Shown: piece by piece, positions 54,019-62,509 of the stretch
How the letters are laid out: every line of letters starts with the position of its first letter
Numbering within the stretch: position 1 is the first letter of the stretch
From: Paenibacillus macquariensis
GTDB lineage: Bacteria; Bacillota; Bacilli; Paenibacillales; Paenibacillaceae
Reading direction: 5' to 3'
Assembly (NCBI RefSeq): GCF_900156375.1
Contig: NZ_FTNK01000004.1
Coordinates: forward strand, 401,976-465,975
Length of the DNA stretch: 64,000 bases
Notes under the pieces: generated by a model
Told to the model about the DNA's origin: nothing
Seen by the model: only the letters and a program-made list of their open reading frames with translations
Database searches by the model: none
Position numbers and translations under genes: made by a program

Positions 54019-54160
54019 CTACAGGATCGGAGTCGGTTCAAGGTTTTCATATTTATTATAGATAGTATCGATGTAACCCTTGAGATAATTATTAACCACA
54101 TCAAAACTGTTCTTGAGTTCCTCATAATGTTGACGAGGTTTTAGAGGAATTATTGGTATT
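54019..54160 (-). pseudogene. C-terminal fragment of an unknown protein
   Basis: The minus-strand frame IPLKPRQHYEELKNSFDVVN then YLKGYIDTIYNKYENLEPTP ends with a stop at 54019. It reads like genuine helical protein but has no start or ribosome site. Not recognised. Confidence 0.35.
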
Positions 54161-54182
54161 ATACACTACTCGAAGTAAAAAG

Positions 54183-54226
54183 AAGTAAAAAGCATATTCG
54201 AGTTTTATCTATTATGCTTTTTACTT
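54183..54226. terminator. Terminator of the DndB-like gene
   Basis: AAGTAAAAAGCATA and TATGCTTTTTACTT are perfect complements around 16 bases. On the minus strand a T-rich tail follows. Confidence 0.85.
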
Positions 54227-54305
54227 TGAATAGAATCAAAAATAAAGTTAAACAGAGTCTTTTTATTAAAAGGAGTTATTATTAATGGGTTTATATTTAT
54301 ATAAA

Positions 54306-55298
54306 CTATGAAAGAAGCATCATATCGATTAGATCTATCGCTAAGGATTTAGATCCTCCTATACCTTTTAAATACTTCAAAGAACCATCTGATGACCAAT
54401 CCATAGAACTGAGTTTTTTAACATGTTTGTTCATCAGATTGTAATCTATCCTACCACGATCATTCATACTTTTTGTCAATACCTTAGAGCCAGCAATAGA
54501 GAGAGCATCTAAACAAACGATATGAGTAATACGATACTCCCCGTAATCAATCCATTCTTTAGAGAATATATCTTTAATACTTCGATAGTAATTAAGGGCA
54601 ATTTGATATTTCTCTTCGTTGTTTATCCCTAACATCTTTTGTTCCTTGAATAGATAATGAACGGTTCGATAGAGGTTTTGAAGAGTTACGTGACGACCTC
54701 GGGATCTTTTCCCTACAATACTCCCTATATTATGGAAAGGGCTTTCGGGTCTAGTAATGAGTTCTGTTGCAATCCAGCTATATTCATCAGAATCACGACG
54801 TAGATATTTACTCAGAGAGGTCCCAATCCCCTTGGCTTTAGTGTTAATGGTGTCAAACAATTGTATCTCTTCATCCTCATCAAGATGGTGAAATGCTAAA
54901 AAAGGAATATTTAATTCAGAATTCGTTTCTTGAATGTATCGCTCAATACCACCAATCCGATGTTGACCATCCATGAGGGATGCTTTTCCTTTACATACTA
55001 GCCGACCATAACTGGTTCTGATATTATCATAAGCTGAAAATTCCCAGTTACCTGCAGCATTTAATAAGATAGGAGTAAATAGTGCGTCGTCTCCCTTAGA
55101 CAAATATATAGCAAAATCAGTACTTCGCTTATTATCTACAGGACGTTGATAGCCTTTTCCAGCAGGGTGATCGTAATGTTTAACGTAAGTGACATTCAGA
55201 GCAGTGGAGGAAGGTAAATAACTTTGATAGGCTACTTTACCTCTCATTTTATATTGCAGAACGTTTTCAATAACAATAGGTCTTGGTAAGTTATTCAT
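54306..55298 (-). CDS. DndB-like DGQHR-domain protein
   Basis: A 330-residue protein with the DGQHR hallmark (SLMDGQHRIGGIERY near residue 110) and the following LFDTINTKAKGIGTSLSKYL, as in DndB. DndB regulates transcription of the phosphorothioate DNA-modification genes dndCDE. No DndA, C, D or E gene is present in the window, so this is an orphan DGQHR protein, a type frequent in mobile regions. It is divergent from an XRE gene 148 bases away, a pairing like restriction-modification controllers. Biochemical role unknown; a DNA or modification sensor is the likeliest guess. Confidence 0.85.
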   Translation of the reverse strand: MNNLPRPIVIENVLQYKMRGKVAYQSYLPSSTALNVTYVKHYDHPAGKGYQRPVDNKRSTDFAIYLSKGDDALFTPILLNAAGNWEFSAYDNIRTSYGRLVCKGKASLMDGQHRIGGIERYIQETNSELNIPFLAFHHLDEDEEIQLFDTINTKAKGIGTSLSKYLRRDSDEYSWIATELITRPESPFHNIGSIVGKRSRGRHVTLQNLYRTVHYLFKEQKMLGINNEEKYQIALNYYRSIKDIFSKEWIDYGEYRITHIVCLDALSIAGSKVLTKSMNDRGRIDYNLMNKHVKKLSSMDWSSDGSLKYLKGIGGSKSLAIDLIDMMLLS

Positions 55299-55446
55299 AG
55301 AAGTCTAATCACCTTTTATTAATTTTATAGTTGCTCTTATAAAAAAATAATAGTCCTTAAATTATATAATTACAAATAGAAATATATAACATGAGTATCT
55401 TTATACCTATGTGCAACTTACCTACTCTTAAATAGAGGTGGTTGCT

Positions 55447-55818
55447 GTGGACGTACATATTATTAGATATGTAGGAGAAAGAATTAGAGGAATACGAAAG
55501 AGTAAAGGGTATACTCAAGAGCAATTAGGTGAGAAAGTCGGATTGCCGCAGTCTTATATTGGAGGGATAGAAAGAGGCGATAGGAATATATCCTTAGAGA
55601 CCTTAGAAAGAATTCTAGATGCGCTAGAGCACACTCCTACAGGTCTTTTTCGCTTTTACAACGACGAATATCTCTCTGAAGATAGACGAGCAAAAGAAGT
55701 AGCTTTAAACAGCTTAAATGAGTTGTTAACAAGTAGATCCGTTCATGATATTAATATGATTCAACAACTTGCTAAGAATATTTTATTCACTATAGATTCG
55801 CATGTGGAAAAACACTAA
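55447..55818 (+). CDS. XRE-family regulator (controller-like)
   Basis: A 123-residue protein with a standard N-terminal HTH (RIRGIRKSKGYTQEQLGEKV, SYIGGIERGDRNISLETLER) and a helical C-terminal tail. GTG 55447 is seven bases past AGAGGTG; GTG 55438 overlaps that site. It is divergent from the DGQHR gene and probably represses the shared control region (55299-55446). It resembles C proteins of restriction-modification systems in size and fold. Confidence 0.88.
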   Translation: MDVHIIRYVGERIRGIRKSKGYTQEQLGEKVGLPQSYIGGIERGDRNISLETLERILDALEHTPTGLFRFYNDEYLSEDRRAKEVALNSLNELLTSRSVHDINMIQQLAKNILFTIDSHVEKH

Positions 55819-56028
55819 TTTATATCGCAAGCTCATAACTTAATCTAGCACGTATCGATTCCACTACTCTAGTAATTAATAACGGATGGAGTATATTATG
55901 AGGTTCTGTCTTTTCGATTTCGAAAACCTCCATTCACTTTTAATCTTCTTAATAAAACGTTTATTACAGGGAAAGGTGATTTTCAAAAGCCAATTTACAT
56001 TAGAAGATGCTTCGTAAAGTAAAGACGG

Positions 56029-56082
56029 ATGCTGCCAGTTATCGGTCTAGATATTTCTAAAGAAGAAAGCACTTTTCAATGA
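56029..56082 (+). pseudogene. IS110 transposase N-terminal scrap
   Basis: ATG 56029 opens MLPVIGLDISKEESTFQ and a stop; the first 14 residues match the RuvC-like start of IS110 transposases (compare NPVVGLDIAKGES in the copy at 50277). Only 17 codons survive. I see nothing else firm in 55819-56028. Confidence 0.7.
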
Positions 56083-56600
56083 GAGTCTATCTAGAGATGA
56101 ATTTTCAACAAATAGACCATGATAACGAACAAAAATTAATTCTTCTGGATTATTATCTTTCTGTAGACGCGGCAATAGCCGGAGAAAGTGGATGGGTAGG
56201 TATAATTCAATGGTACTCAGATGATAACGTGAAACACCCGGGAATGAGACTTGCATTAGACCTTATGTTGAGGTCACCTGACTACTCAATAAAAGATATA
56301 TTTAACACCATTAGAGGATTTCAAAGGAGCTATACACAAAGAATAATCGAGGATTTCGCGGAGATAGATTTTAGTAAAACGATTGAAAGGATAGATATTC
56401 CTGTTGTTTTTATTCACGGAAGAAAAGATGTTCATGTTTATGGAGAACTAACGGATAAATACTACAATTCGCTAGTAGCACCTGCTGGAAAAGAACTCTT
56501 ATGGATGGAAAAGTCATCCCATATGTTCCATCCTGATGATGCTAAAGAAATTGAAAACATATTAATAAATATCTTAAATTCAAATAAAGCCGTGTTGTAA
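56079..56600 (+). pseudogene. Alpha/beta-hydrolase C-terminal fragment
   Basis: The frame contains FHGF-type helices and the end of an alpha/beta-hydrolase (IDIPVVFIHGRKDVHVYGEL with the catalytic Asp, SSHMFHPDDAKEIENIL with the catalytic His). The N-terminal third with the nucleophile-elbow serine is missing. The frame starts in the IS110 scrap, which shows the gene was cut there. The nominal ATG 56079 is accidental. Confidence 0.75.
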
Positions 56601-56624
56601 GTATGTTCAAGGTAGCATGGTACA

Positions 56625-56790
56625 TCACATAACAATGTTTTTCAGCATCGTCGCTGACGCTCCTTGGACGCCTAGAGGAATTTTCCGAGAAGTGGAATCA
56701 GGCGACACATCCAACCGAATAAGTGGCGAAGCCACCCGGACAATTGGTCCTTAAGCCGTTTGGACGTCAGAAATACGCAACGTTATCCGA
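56625..56790. repeat. Structured intergenic element ending in AACGTTATCC
   Basis: The sequence begins CATAACA just after the hydrolase fragment and ends GCAACGTTATCC. Inside are several short inverted repeats (GTCC/GGAC around 56747-56765; GGCG/CGCC pairs). The outer AACG/CGTT-like ends and position behind a gene resemble a cassette recombination site, but no formal attC could be folded by eye. Confidence 0.4.
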
Positions 56791-56852
56791 AACCACCTAA
56801 ATGTCTAGTGATAAAAAAGTGTGGAACCAGTAAAAAAAGCGTGGAACTACAT

Positions 56853-56886
56853 GAAAAGTTCCGAAGAATTATTTTCGGAACTTTTC
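56853..56886. terminator. Terminator upstream of the ATPase-TIR operon
   Basis: GAAAAGTTCCGAA and TTCGGAACTTTTC, perfect 13-pair stem, eight-base loop, T-rich flank. It insulates the following two-gene operon. 56887-57144 has no gene. Confidence 0.85.
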
Positions 56887-57144
56887 TTTAATTGGAGGAA
56901 TAGATGGTGGACTGTATTCAGAAAAAATAAAGTATTAGACTAAGTTAATTGTAGTAACGTAAATAGAGGGTCTTAGTTCATTATATGAGCCAATCTCCTC
57001 TATTTTTATGTTTATTAGAAATATTAACTATTGCTAGTTCACATTTCGATGTTCAAGTATGGTAGAAGTAGGGTATTGACGCCCGATGTCGAAATTATAC
57101 TAATTCACATTACTAAAGGTTGTTCCAAGTGGAGGATAAAAAAA

Positions 57145-59556
57145 ATGGACGAAAATTTGCTTGAGAAAGTATTTGATGCTGGTGCAAATACGATATGGGC
57201 TGAAATGAAAAAGTTGAGAGGGCAGGCTTCAGAACAAAAAGAAATAATGAGAAGGAGATGGGTATGGGAACTAATTCAGAATGCTTCTGACTGTACGCCT
57301 AATGATAAGAAGATAAACATCAATATATCAATTAATAACGAAAACAAGTTAGAGTTTTCTCACAATGGAGTTCCATTTACCTATGAAAACCTAGTTGATT
57401 TAATAACACAAATATCTTCAAAGGAAGGCGATGTTGAGGAGAAAACAGGGAAGTTCGGAACTGGTTTTATCTCAACACATTTATTATCCGAAAAAGTTAC
57501 GATAAGTGGCGTACTTAAAAAAAGCCCCGACATGTACATGGATTTAAATTTATTAATCGATAGGAGTGGAATTTCATACACAGAAATAAGAGATAATATA
57601 AAGGATACACTGAGCACAATTGTGAAGATGAAACAAAATAACAATAATGAACATAATATAATGATGCAAGATAGATGGAAGACTAGCTTTAGTTACGACT
57701 CGAGTAACTCTCTAGAGACACGAGAAGCTATTACGGAGGGTTTAACAGATTTGAATAAGTCGGCACCCTTTGTATTAGCAATAAATAATTCAATCTCATC
57801 GATTGTGTATGATGGAATTGAATTTACAGTGGATTCTGAAATAAAAGTCACCGAAGGTCGGCTAATTAGAATAAATAAAAAGTCAAAGGATAGAATAGAT
57901 CGATTTAATATATTGATTAAGTCAGAAGGTGAGTTATCAATACTCGTATTTGTTCAGGAGCAAAATGGAAGAGTCACTGAGGTATTACCTTTTCCAGATA
58001 AAATACCGAAATTATTTTGCAATTTCCCTCTAGTGGGGACGGAAGAATTCTGCTTCCCAGTTATTATAAACTGCTCAAAGTTCGATGTTGAGAGAGATAG
58101 AAATGGAATCCTTGAGGGTAATCAAGAAAATAGAGAGTATCTCGAAAGAGCTGTAAAACTATATGATGAGCTCTTAAATTTAGGTTGTAAAAATAAGTGG
58201 AAGAGCATGTATAATTTATGCTATCTTCCCAAATCAAAAGATTCGACTGTACAAAAGCATTTTAGGGCTGAAATAGTAAATATATATGAGCAGTTACCGA
58301 TTGTGGATGTTAATTTAAATGGGAATTATAGCGGTAGAGCTGCATTGAAAAATAACACACAAGATTTAATTGGAATACCGAATTGGTATGTTTCAGAAGA
58401 AGTAAGTAATGAATTCTGGGAACTAGTTAATTCATATGCAAAATTCCGTATCCCTACAAAAGATACATACCTAGAATGGTATAAAATTGGTCAAGTCAAA
58501 ATTGATATACCCTATATTAATAAAGAAATGAAAAATAAGAGTTTAGAAGAGTTTAAAGAGAAGTTTAATGGAAACATAGATCCGCTACATGCATGGTTAA
58601 ACAAATACTACTCCTTGTGGATTAAGATTAAAGGTGAGGATGATTTTACTCAAGATGCATGGGTTCTATGCCAAAATGACAAATTTATAGAAGCATCAAA
58701 GATTTCACTCGATGACAATATAGATAATGTTTTAAAAAAAATAGTAAGTGATTTAGGTGACAATTTAATTGAAAGTCTGCTGGTTAGAGAGGTAAAGCTA
58801 CCAGAGGACATCATAAAAAAGAAAATAGACAATAGAATTGTAGCAAAAAGAATTCAGGATAAAATTAATCAAATTCTCTCAGAGGAAACCCTAAGTAATA
58901 AACAAAGAAGTATTGAACATCAGGGTATATTTAATAGGTTAACTAATTGGTTCCTTGAAAATCCTAAACCGAGCGAAGAACTATTTGATCAGCTTTATAA
59001 CAAGAGGAATCTTCTTTCTACGCCAGAAGAGAACATAAGAAGATTTAAAATTGCTGAAAAAATAGAAAGTAATAATATCGAGTATGAGCAATTAGACGAC
59101 ATGATTAATAACCATAATAGAATCGCTGAGTTGATAGATAATTTGAGTAGCATGTCTGGTGAAGAAATAAGGTCTCAATTAGTACATATTTCATCAAATT
59201 CTAGTTATGCTCGCGAGAAGTTTAATTCGATGTTAGAAGAAACAATTAAAAAAGTGTACATTTATTTATATGATATAGAAAAATATCATCTTGCTGAATC
59301 TTTAGAAGATTGGATAGAAAAAAAGTACTCAGAAACAGTTTTTCGAGCAAAGAAAGATGGAAAAGAGATTAGAATAGTTATTCGACCTGGTTATCAGAAC
59401 AAAATAATTTTTTATTATGATCAAGAGATTGAGGCTCTAGATGATACTAATTACGAATTATGGACGTATGATGGTCAAGGAAATACACGAATGATCACCT
59501 TAGGAGATATACTTAGAACAACTGGGTTTACTGTAATTCCACTGGATAGCATATAG
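57145..59556 (+). CDS. Hsp90/sacsin-type GHKL ATPase, candidate defence sensor
   Basis: An 803-residue protein. The N-terminal 230 residues are a GHKL ATP-binding domain of the Hsp90/sacsin kind: N-box WELIQNASDC (Glu42, Asn46), G1 box FSHNGVPFTYENL (His-Asn where Asp is usual) and G2 box GKFGTGFIS (Gly102-Gly107). The remaining 570 residues are helical and charged with no family I recognise; the end (DGKEIRIVIRPGYQNKIIFY) looks like a small beta domain resembling DUF3883-type ends. ATG 57145 follows GGAGG at nine bases; earlier open codons lack a site. It precedes the TIR gene by 26 bases, so it probably works as sensor or switch for that effector. Confidence 0.85.
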   Translation: MDENLLEKVFDAGANTIWAEMKKLRGQASEQKEIMRRRWVWELIQNASDCTPNDKKININISINNENKLEFSHNGVPFTYENLVDLITQISSKEGDVEEKTGKFGTGFISTHLLSEKVTISGVLKKSPDMYMDLNLLIDRSGISYTEIRDNIKDTLSTIVKMKQNNNNEHNIMMQDRWKTSFSYDSSNSLETREAITEGLTDLNKSAPFVLAINNSISSIVYDGIEFTVDSEIKVTEGRLIRINKKSKDRIDRFNILIKSEGELSILVFVQEQNGRVTEVLPFPDKIPKLFCNFPLVGTEEFCFPVIINCSKFDVERDRNGILEGNQENREYLERAVKLYDELLNLGCKNKWKSMYNLCYLPKSKDSTVQKHFRAEIVNIYEQLPIVDVNLNGNYSGRAALKNNTQDLIGIPNWYVSEEVSNEFWELVNSYAKFRIPTKDTYLEWYKIGQVKIDIPYINKEMKNKSLEEFKEKFNGNIDPLHAWLNKYYSLWIKIKGEDDFTQDAWVLCQNDKFIEASKISLDDNIDNVLKKIVSDLGDNLIESLLVREVKLPEDIIKKKIDNRIVAKRIQDKINQILSEETLSNKQRSIEHQGIFNRLTNWFLENPKPSEELFDQLYNKRNLLSTPEENIRRFKIAEKIESNNIEYEQLDDMINNHNRIAELIDNLSSMSGEEIRSQLVHISSNSSYAREKFNSMLEETIKKVYIYLYDIEKYHLAESLEDWIEKKYSETVFRAKKDGKEIRIVIRPGYQNKIIFYYDQEIEALDDTNYELWTYDGQGNTRMITLGDILRTTGFTVIPLDSI

Positions 59557-59582
59557 TCAATGCTATATTTTAGGGAGGATGT

Positions 59583-60551
59583 ATGATTGATTTTATTATG
59601 AAGAAAGTAGAACAATCGGATAGGAATAACATTATATATATTCACCCGGTTGCTTCAGAGGAAACGATAAGTAAATATATATCGGCCTTTTCAAATTCAG
59701 AAGGAGGATTTATCGTTTTTGGAGTAAAAGATGATGGTAAGAGGCTAACGGTTAGAAAATTTGCATTTACTATCGATGAAAATGTGGTTAGAAGCTTCCT
59801 AGATGAACATGTTGAGTGTTCAATTGTAACTTTTGAGTATCGTGGTACAACATTAGCCTGCATTAAAGTAAATAAGAGCAATGTTGAAATAAAATCTAAG
59901 AACGTTGCTTATATTTTCGATAAGAACATGGAGGTTATTGAATTGTTGAAAACTAAGGTGTTTTTATCGTATTGTCACAATGATAGTTGTATTGCTGATA
60001 TAGTGGAACAAAAAACCTTGGAGAATACTAATGGAAGAGTCGTGATCTCAAGGGATATTAATAAATTGAAATTCAAGGATAGTCTTGATGAATATATGCA
60101 GACTATAAAAGACCATGACTACGTTATTTCTATTGTTTCCGATGGATATTTAAGGTCGCTTAACTGCATGTATGAAGTTTCAGAACTTATGAGGGATAGT
60201 AAATACTATGAAAAATTATTGTTCGTTATAATGTCTGATAAGGATATAGAGCATTACGATAATAAAGAAATGATAGTTAAAGCCGATGTTTATTCAATTA
60301 ATAGGTTCGACTATATAAGCTTTTGGGAAAATGAAAAAAGAGCGGTGGATGCTAAAGTTGAAAAGATTAAGAATCCTGCACTCATGTTAGAATTGACTGA
60401 AGAATCAAGAAGAAGAGAGTTTATAACGCTGAACGTAGGTGCTTTTATAGAAAAATTAAAAGATGGGTTAGGTGTATCTTTTCAAAACATGTATTCATCG
60501 GATTTTAATGAATTTGCTTCAATTCTCTTGAATCACAATAATAAGACTTAG
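59583..60551 (+). CDS. AlbA_2 (Schlafen-like)-TIR fusion, candidate NADase effector
   Basis: A 322-residue protein of two domains. Residues about 20-105 form an AlbA_2/Schlafen-type ATP/nucleic-acid-binding domain (ISKYISAFSNSEGGFIVFGV then KDDGKR). Residues about 122-270 form a TIR domain: KVFLSYCHNDSCIADIV, VVISRDINKLKFKDSLDEYM, HDYVISIVSDGYLRSLNCMY and Glu198 in CMYEVSEL, the place of the catalytic Glu of NAD-cleaving TIR proteins. ATG 59583 has GGAGG upstream. TIR effectors of bacteria kill or arrest infected cells by depleting NAD or by making signal nucleotides. Linked to the ATPase gene upstream, same strand and promoter. Confidence 0.87.
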   Translation: MIDFIMKKVEQSDRNNIIYIHPVASEETISKYISAFSNSEGGFIVFGVKDDGKRLTVRKFAFTIDENVVRSFLDEHVECSIVTFEYRGTTLACIKVNKSNVEIKSKNVAYIFDKNMEVIELLKTKVFLSYCHNDSCIADIVEQKTLENTNGRVVISRDINKLKFKDSLDEYMQTIKDHDYVISIVSDGYLRSLNCMYEVSELMRDSKYYEKLLFVIMSDKDIEHYDNKEMIVKADVYSINRFDYISFWENEKRAVDAKVEKIKNPALMLELTEESRRREFITLNVGAFIEKLKDGLGVSFQNMYSSDFNEFASILLNHNNKT

Positions 60552-60572
60552 TGATTTTTTAAAATAATGTTC

Positions 60573-60720
60573 ATCGGCTAGCAATTATCAAGGGTTTTAT
60601 TCGAGAAAATAAAGTTGGGAACAGCAGGTTCAAGCATCTCAAAGCCTTCGTGAGCATCATATCCAAAGGGGCTGTCCCCTAACTGGGACAGCCCCTTACA
60701 ACATATGGTGTTAGCCGACG
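60573..60720. repeat. Structured element with nested perfect hairpin
   Basis: AAGGGGCTGTCCC and GGGACAGCCCCTT (60666-60678, 60685-60697) form a perfect stem without a T-run. TCGGCTAGCA (60574) and TGTTAGCCGA (about 60710) form an outer inverted pair with one mismatch. The whole could fold as one cruciform-like unit behind the TIR gene. Confidence 0.55.
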
Positions 60721-60900
60721 TCCTGATTATGGTTTCAACTTTAGATAACAGGTTTCCAATATTCTTTTCATGGTATTTCTTGATGGTTCCTCGCTTTGAA
60801 TTTTTAGTGTTTATCATTTGCTTCGGAAAACCCAATAAAATCAATAAAATTGGTTCCACAGATTTTTATCACCTGACACTAAACCGAGGAGATCACAAAA

Positions 60901-61146
60901 ATGATTTGGGAGTCATCGTACTGGAAAGATGATTTGTTAGAACTTGCCGAGAAGATAAAAAAAGTATATCTTTAAACGCCATTTTCTGAAGAGTTAGTTG
61001 TATCCTTAGTGATAAGAACAGCAAACTGTCTAGAGTCTTCGAAGAAGTGGTGGCATCGGATAAACCAGCTAATCAAAGTCAACTCTATCATTGATATTAT
61101 TTTTATAGATAAAACAAAGACGTACCTAAATAAACCTACCCAGTAG
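60901..61146 (+). pseudogene. Small protein frame with an internal stop
   Basis: ATG 60901 after GAGGAG reads MIWESSYWKDDLLELAEKIK then KVYL and TAA at 60973. The same frame goes on with FSEELVVSLVIRTANCLESS and KKWWHRINQL to TAG at 61144. It looks like one small protein broken by a nonsense change. Similar short proteins are known in Paenibacillus genomes without known function (recollection, unverified). Confidence 0.35.
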
Positions 61147-61183
61147 GGAAGATTTTTTTGGAAGGTAATTTCCAATTGTGAAC

Positions 61184-61803
61184 TTAAGCAGATTTAAAAG
61201 CTTGACCAGACGTCCACATACCAAAAACAATGCGTAAAAGCTTGTGAGAAGTAGCAACAATTGCGACTTTTGCCGGTTTGCCTTCATTACGTTTTTGCTG
61301 ATAAAATTGAAAGAGAATCGAATTTCTTGGACCATGAATTTGCCTGGAAATCGCACAAACGGTAGCCTGGTAAAGAGCTGTTCGGAGGTACGAAGAGCCC
61401 CGTTTAGATATTCGATTCTTTTTAGATTTGAAGGTTCCTGATTCGTGAACAGCTGAGTCTAGCCCGGCAAAAGCTGTCAGTTGTTTAACGGATGGGAACC
61501 TTTCTATATCTCCAATTTCAGCGATGAGCATGGCAGCTGTTAAGGGTCCTACCCCTGGAATCGTTCGGAGAAGGTGATAGGTTTCAATAGATTCAGCCAT
61601 CGACTCCATTGTTAGTAAAAGATCATTCATGCAGTCTTGATAGGTCTTTAACAGTTGAATATAGAGTGTCTGAGAGCAATCTTTTGAGCCTGAATAGCAT
61701 GAAGATCAGGAAGACTATTGTTAGCAATTTCAAGTAATTGCTGGAGTTTAGATTCATTCCAAGTGCGTTCCCTGCGATTGGAAAGGAGCACCTTAATGAT
61801 CTA
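61184..61803 (-). pseudogene. IS110-family transposase remnant
   Basis: The minus-strand frame holds the Transposase_20 half (LLRTIPGVGPLTAAMLIAEI, LTAFAGLDSAVHESGTFKSK, ISKRGSSYLRTALY). Before it, in another frame, comes VLLSNRRERTWNESKLQQLL. A frameshift at about 61672 and the loss of the RuvC-like half (break at about 61803) inactivate it. It differs clearly from the intact copy at 50277, so it is a separate IS110 type. Confidence 0.88.
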
Positions 61804-62185
61804 ATATCATAGCTTTTATCCTTTACTCTAGGATACGAAGCTAGTCTCTTTTTAATACGCTCTTGCTTTATCGCACAATCATCCCCGCAATCTCTCGATT
61901 TTTTTCTTAATAAAGTAGTTCCATTAATATAATGTACTTTTCCGCATTTACACTGGCATTTGTAATTCATGTAAGACTTATAAAATTGTATCCAGCTATC
62001 AAAAAAATGGTAGCGTCAATATTATGCTCAACACTTCTTTCCCCATTTATAAACATTTGCTTATTTTGTTCTAGGTCTGCAATTAGTTCTTTAGCAACTT
62101 CTTCTTGATATGCTTCAAAACCACTGATTATAGTAAAACATCCATGTTTCTTTCCAATAGGCAATACGCTGTCCATGTATTTCAA
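61804..62185 (-). pseudogene. Cys-rich small protein, split and truncated by the IS110 remnant
   Basis: The first frame (62185 to 61967) reads MKYMDSVLPIGKKHGCFTII and RSVEHNIDATIFLIAGYNF. The continuation, in another frame from about 61975, reads YKCQCKCGKVHYINGTTLLR and RDCGDDC. Together they fit a protein with a Cys zinc-ribbon-like region seen in various Firmicute accessory regions. It is broken once by a frameshift and again where IS110 sequence begins (about 61803). Function unknown. Confidence 0.5.
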
Positions 62186-62509
62186 GACTTCCCCATTTAT
62201 AATATAGACACTAACGATCTATCGAATACTTATATATTATATAACTTACTTTCTTTTAACATATTTCTCTTGTAATTCATTAATGTATTTTGCCCATTAT
62301 CCATCTTAATACATTTATTGCTCCATCTCCCTAAATTCCAATTTCTCTGTCTAATCACCAGTATAATATTATATATTTGTGAGAAATAACACATAAACTA
62401 ACTGGTGCTATATTTCAATAGGGGGTGAAGCCTTATTCTTATTCAACTAATGGACAAGTTAGTTTATCATTCACGAATTACATTTCTCTGCAGACCAAGA
62501 GAGACTTTT
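62186..62509. other. AT-rich intergenic region
   Basis: No gene, hairpin or tRNA seen. It separates two minus-strand genes. Confidence 0.5.

Noticed and set aside
54306..55818. Complete Dnd phosphorothioation system
   Set aside because: Only a DndB-like protein is present; no sulfur-transfer or restriction genes occur in the window.
57145..60551. Thoeris system
   Set aside because: The TIR protein is fused to AlbA_2 and no SLOG/SIR2-type ThsA gene is present; the partner is a GHKL ATPase.
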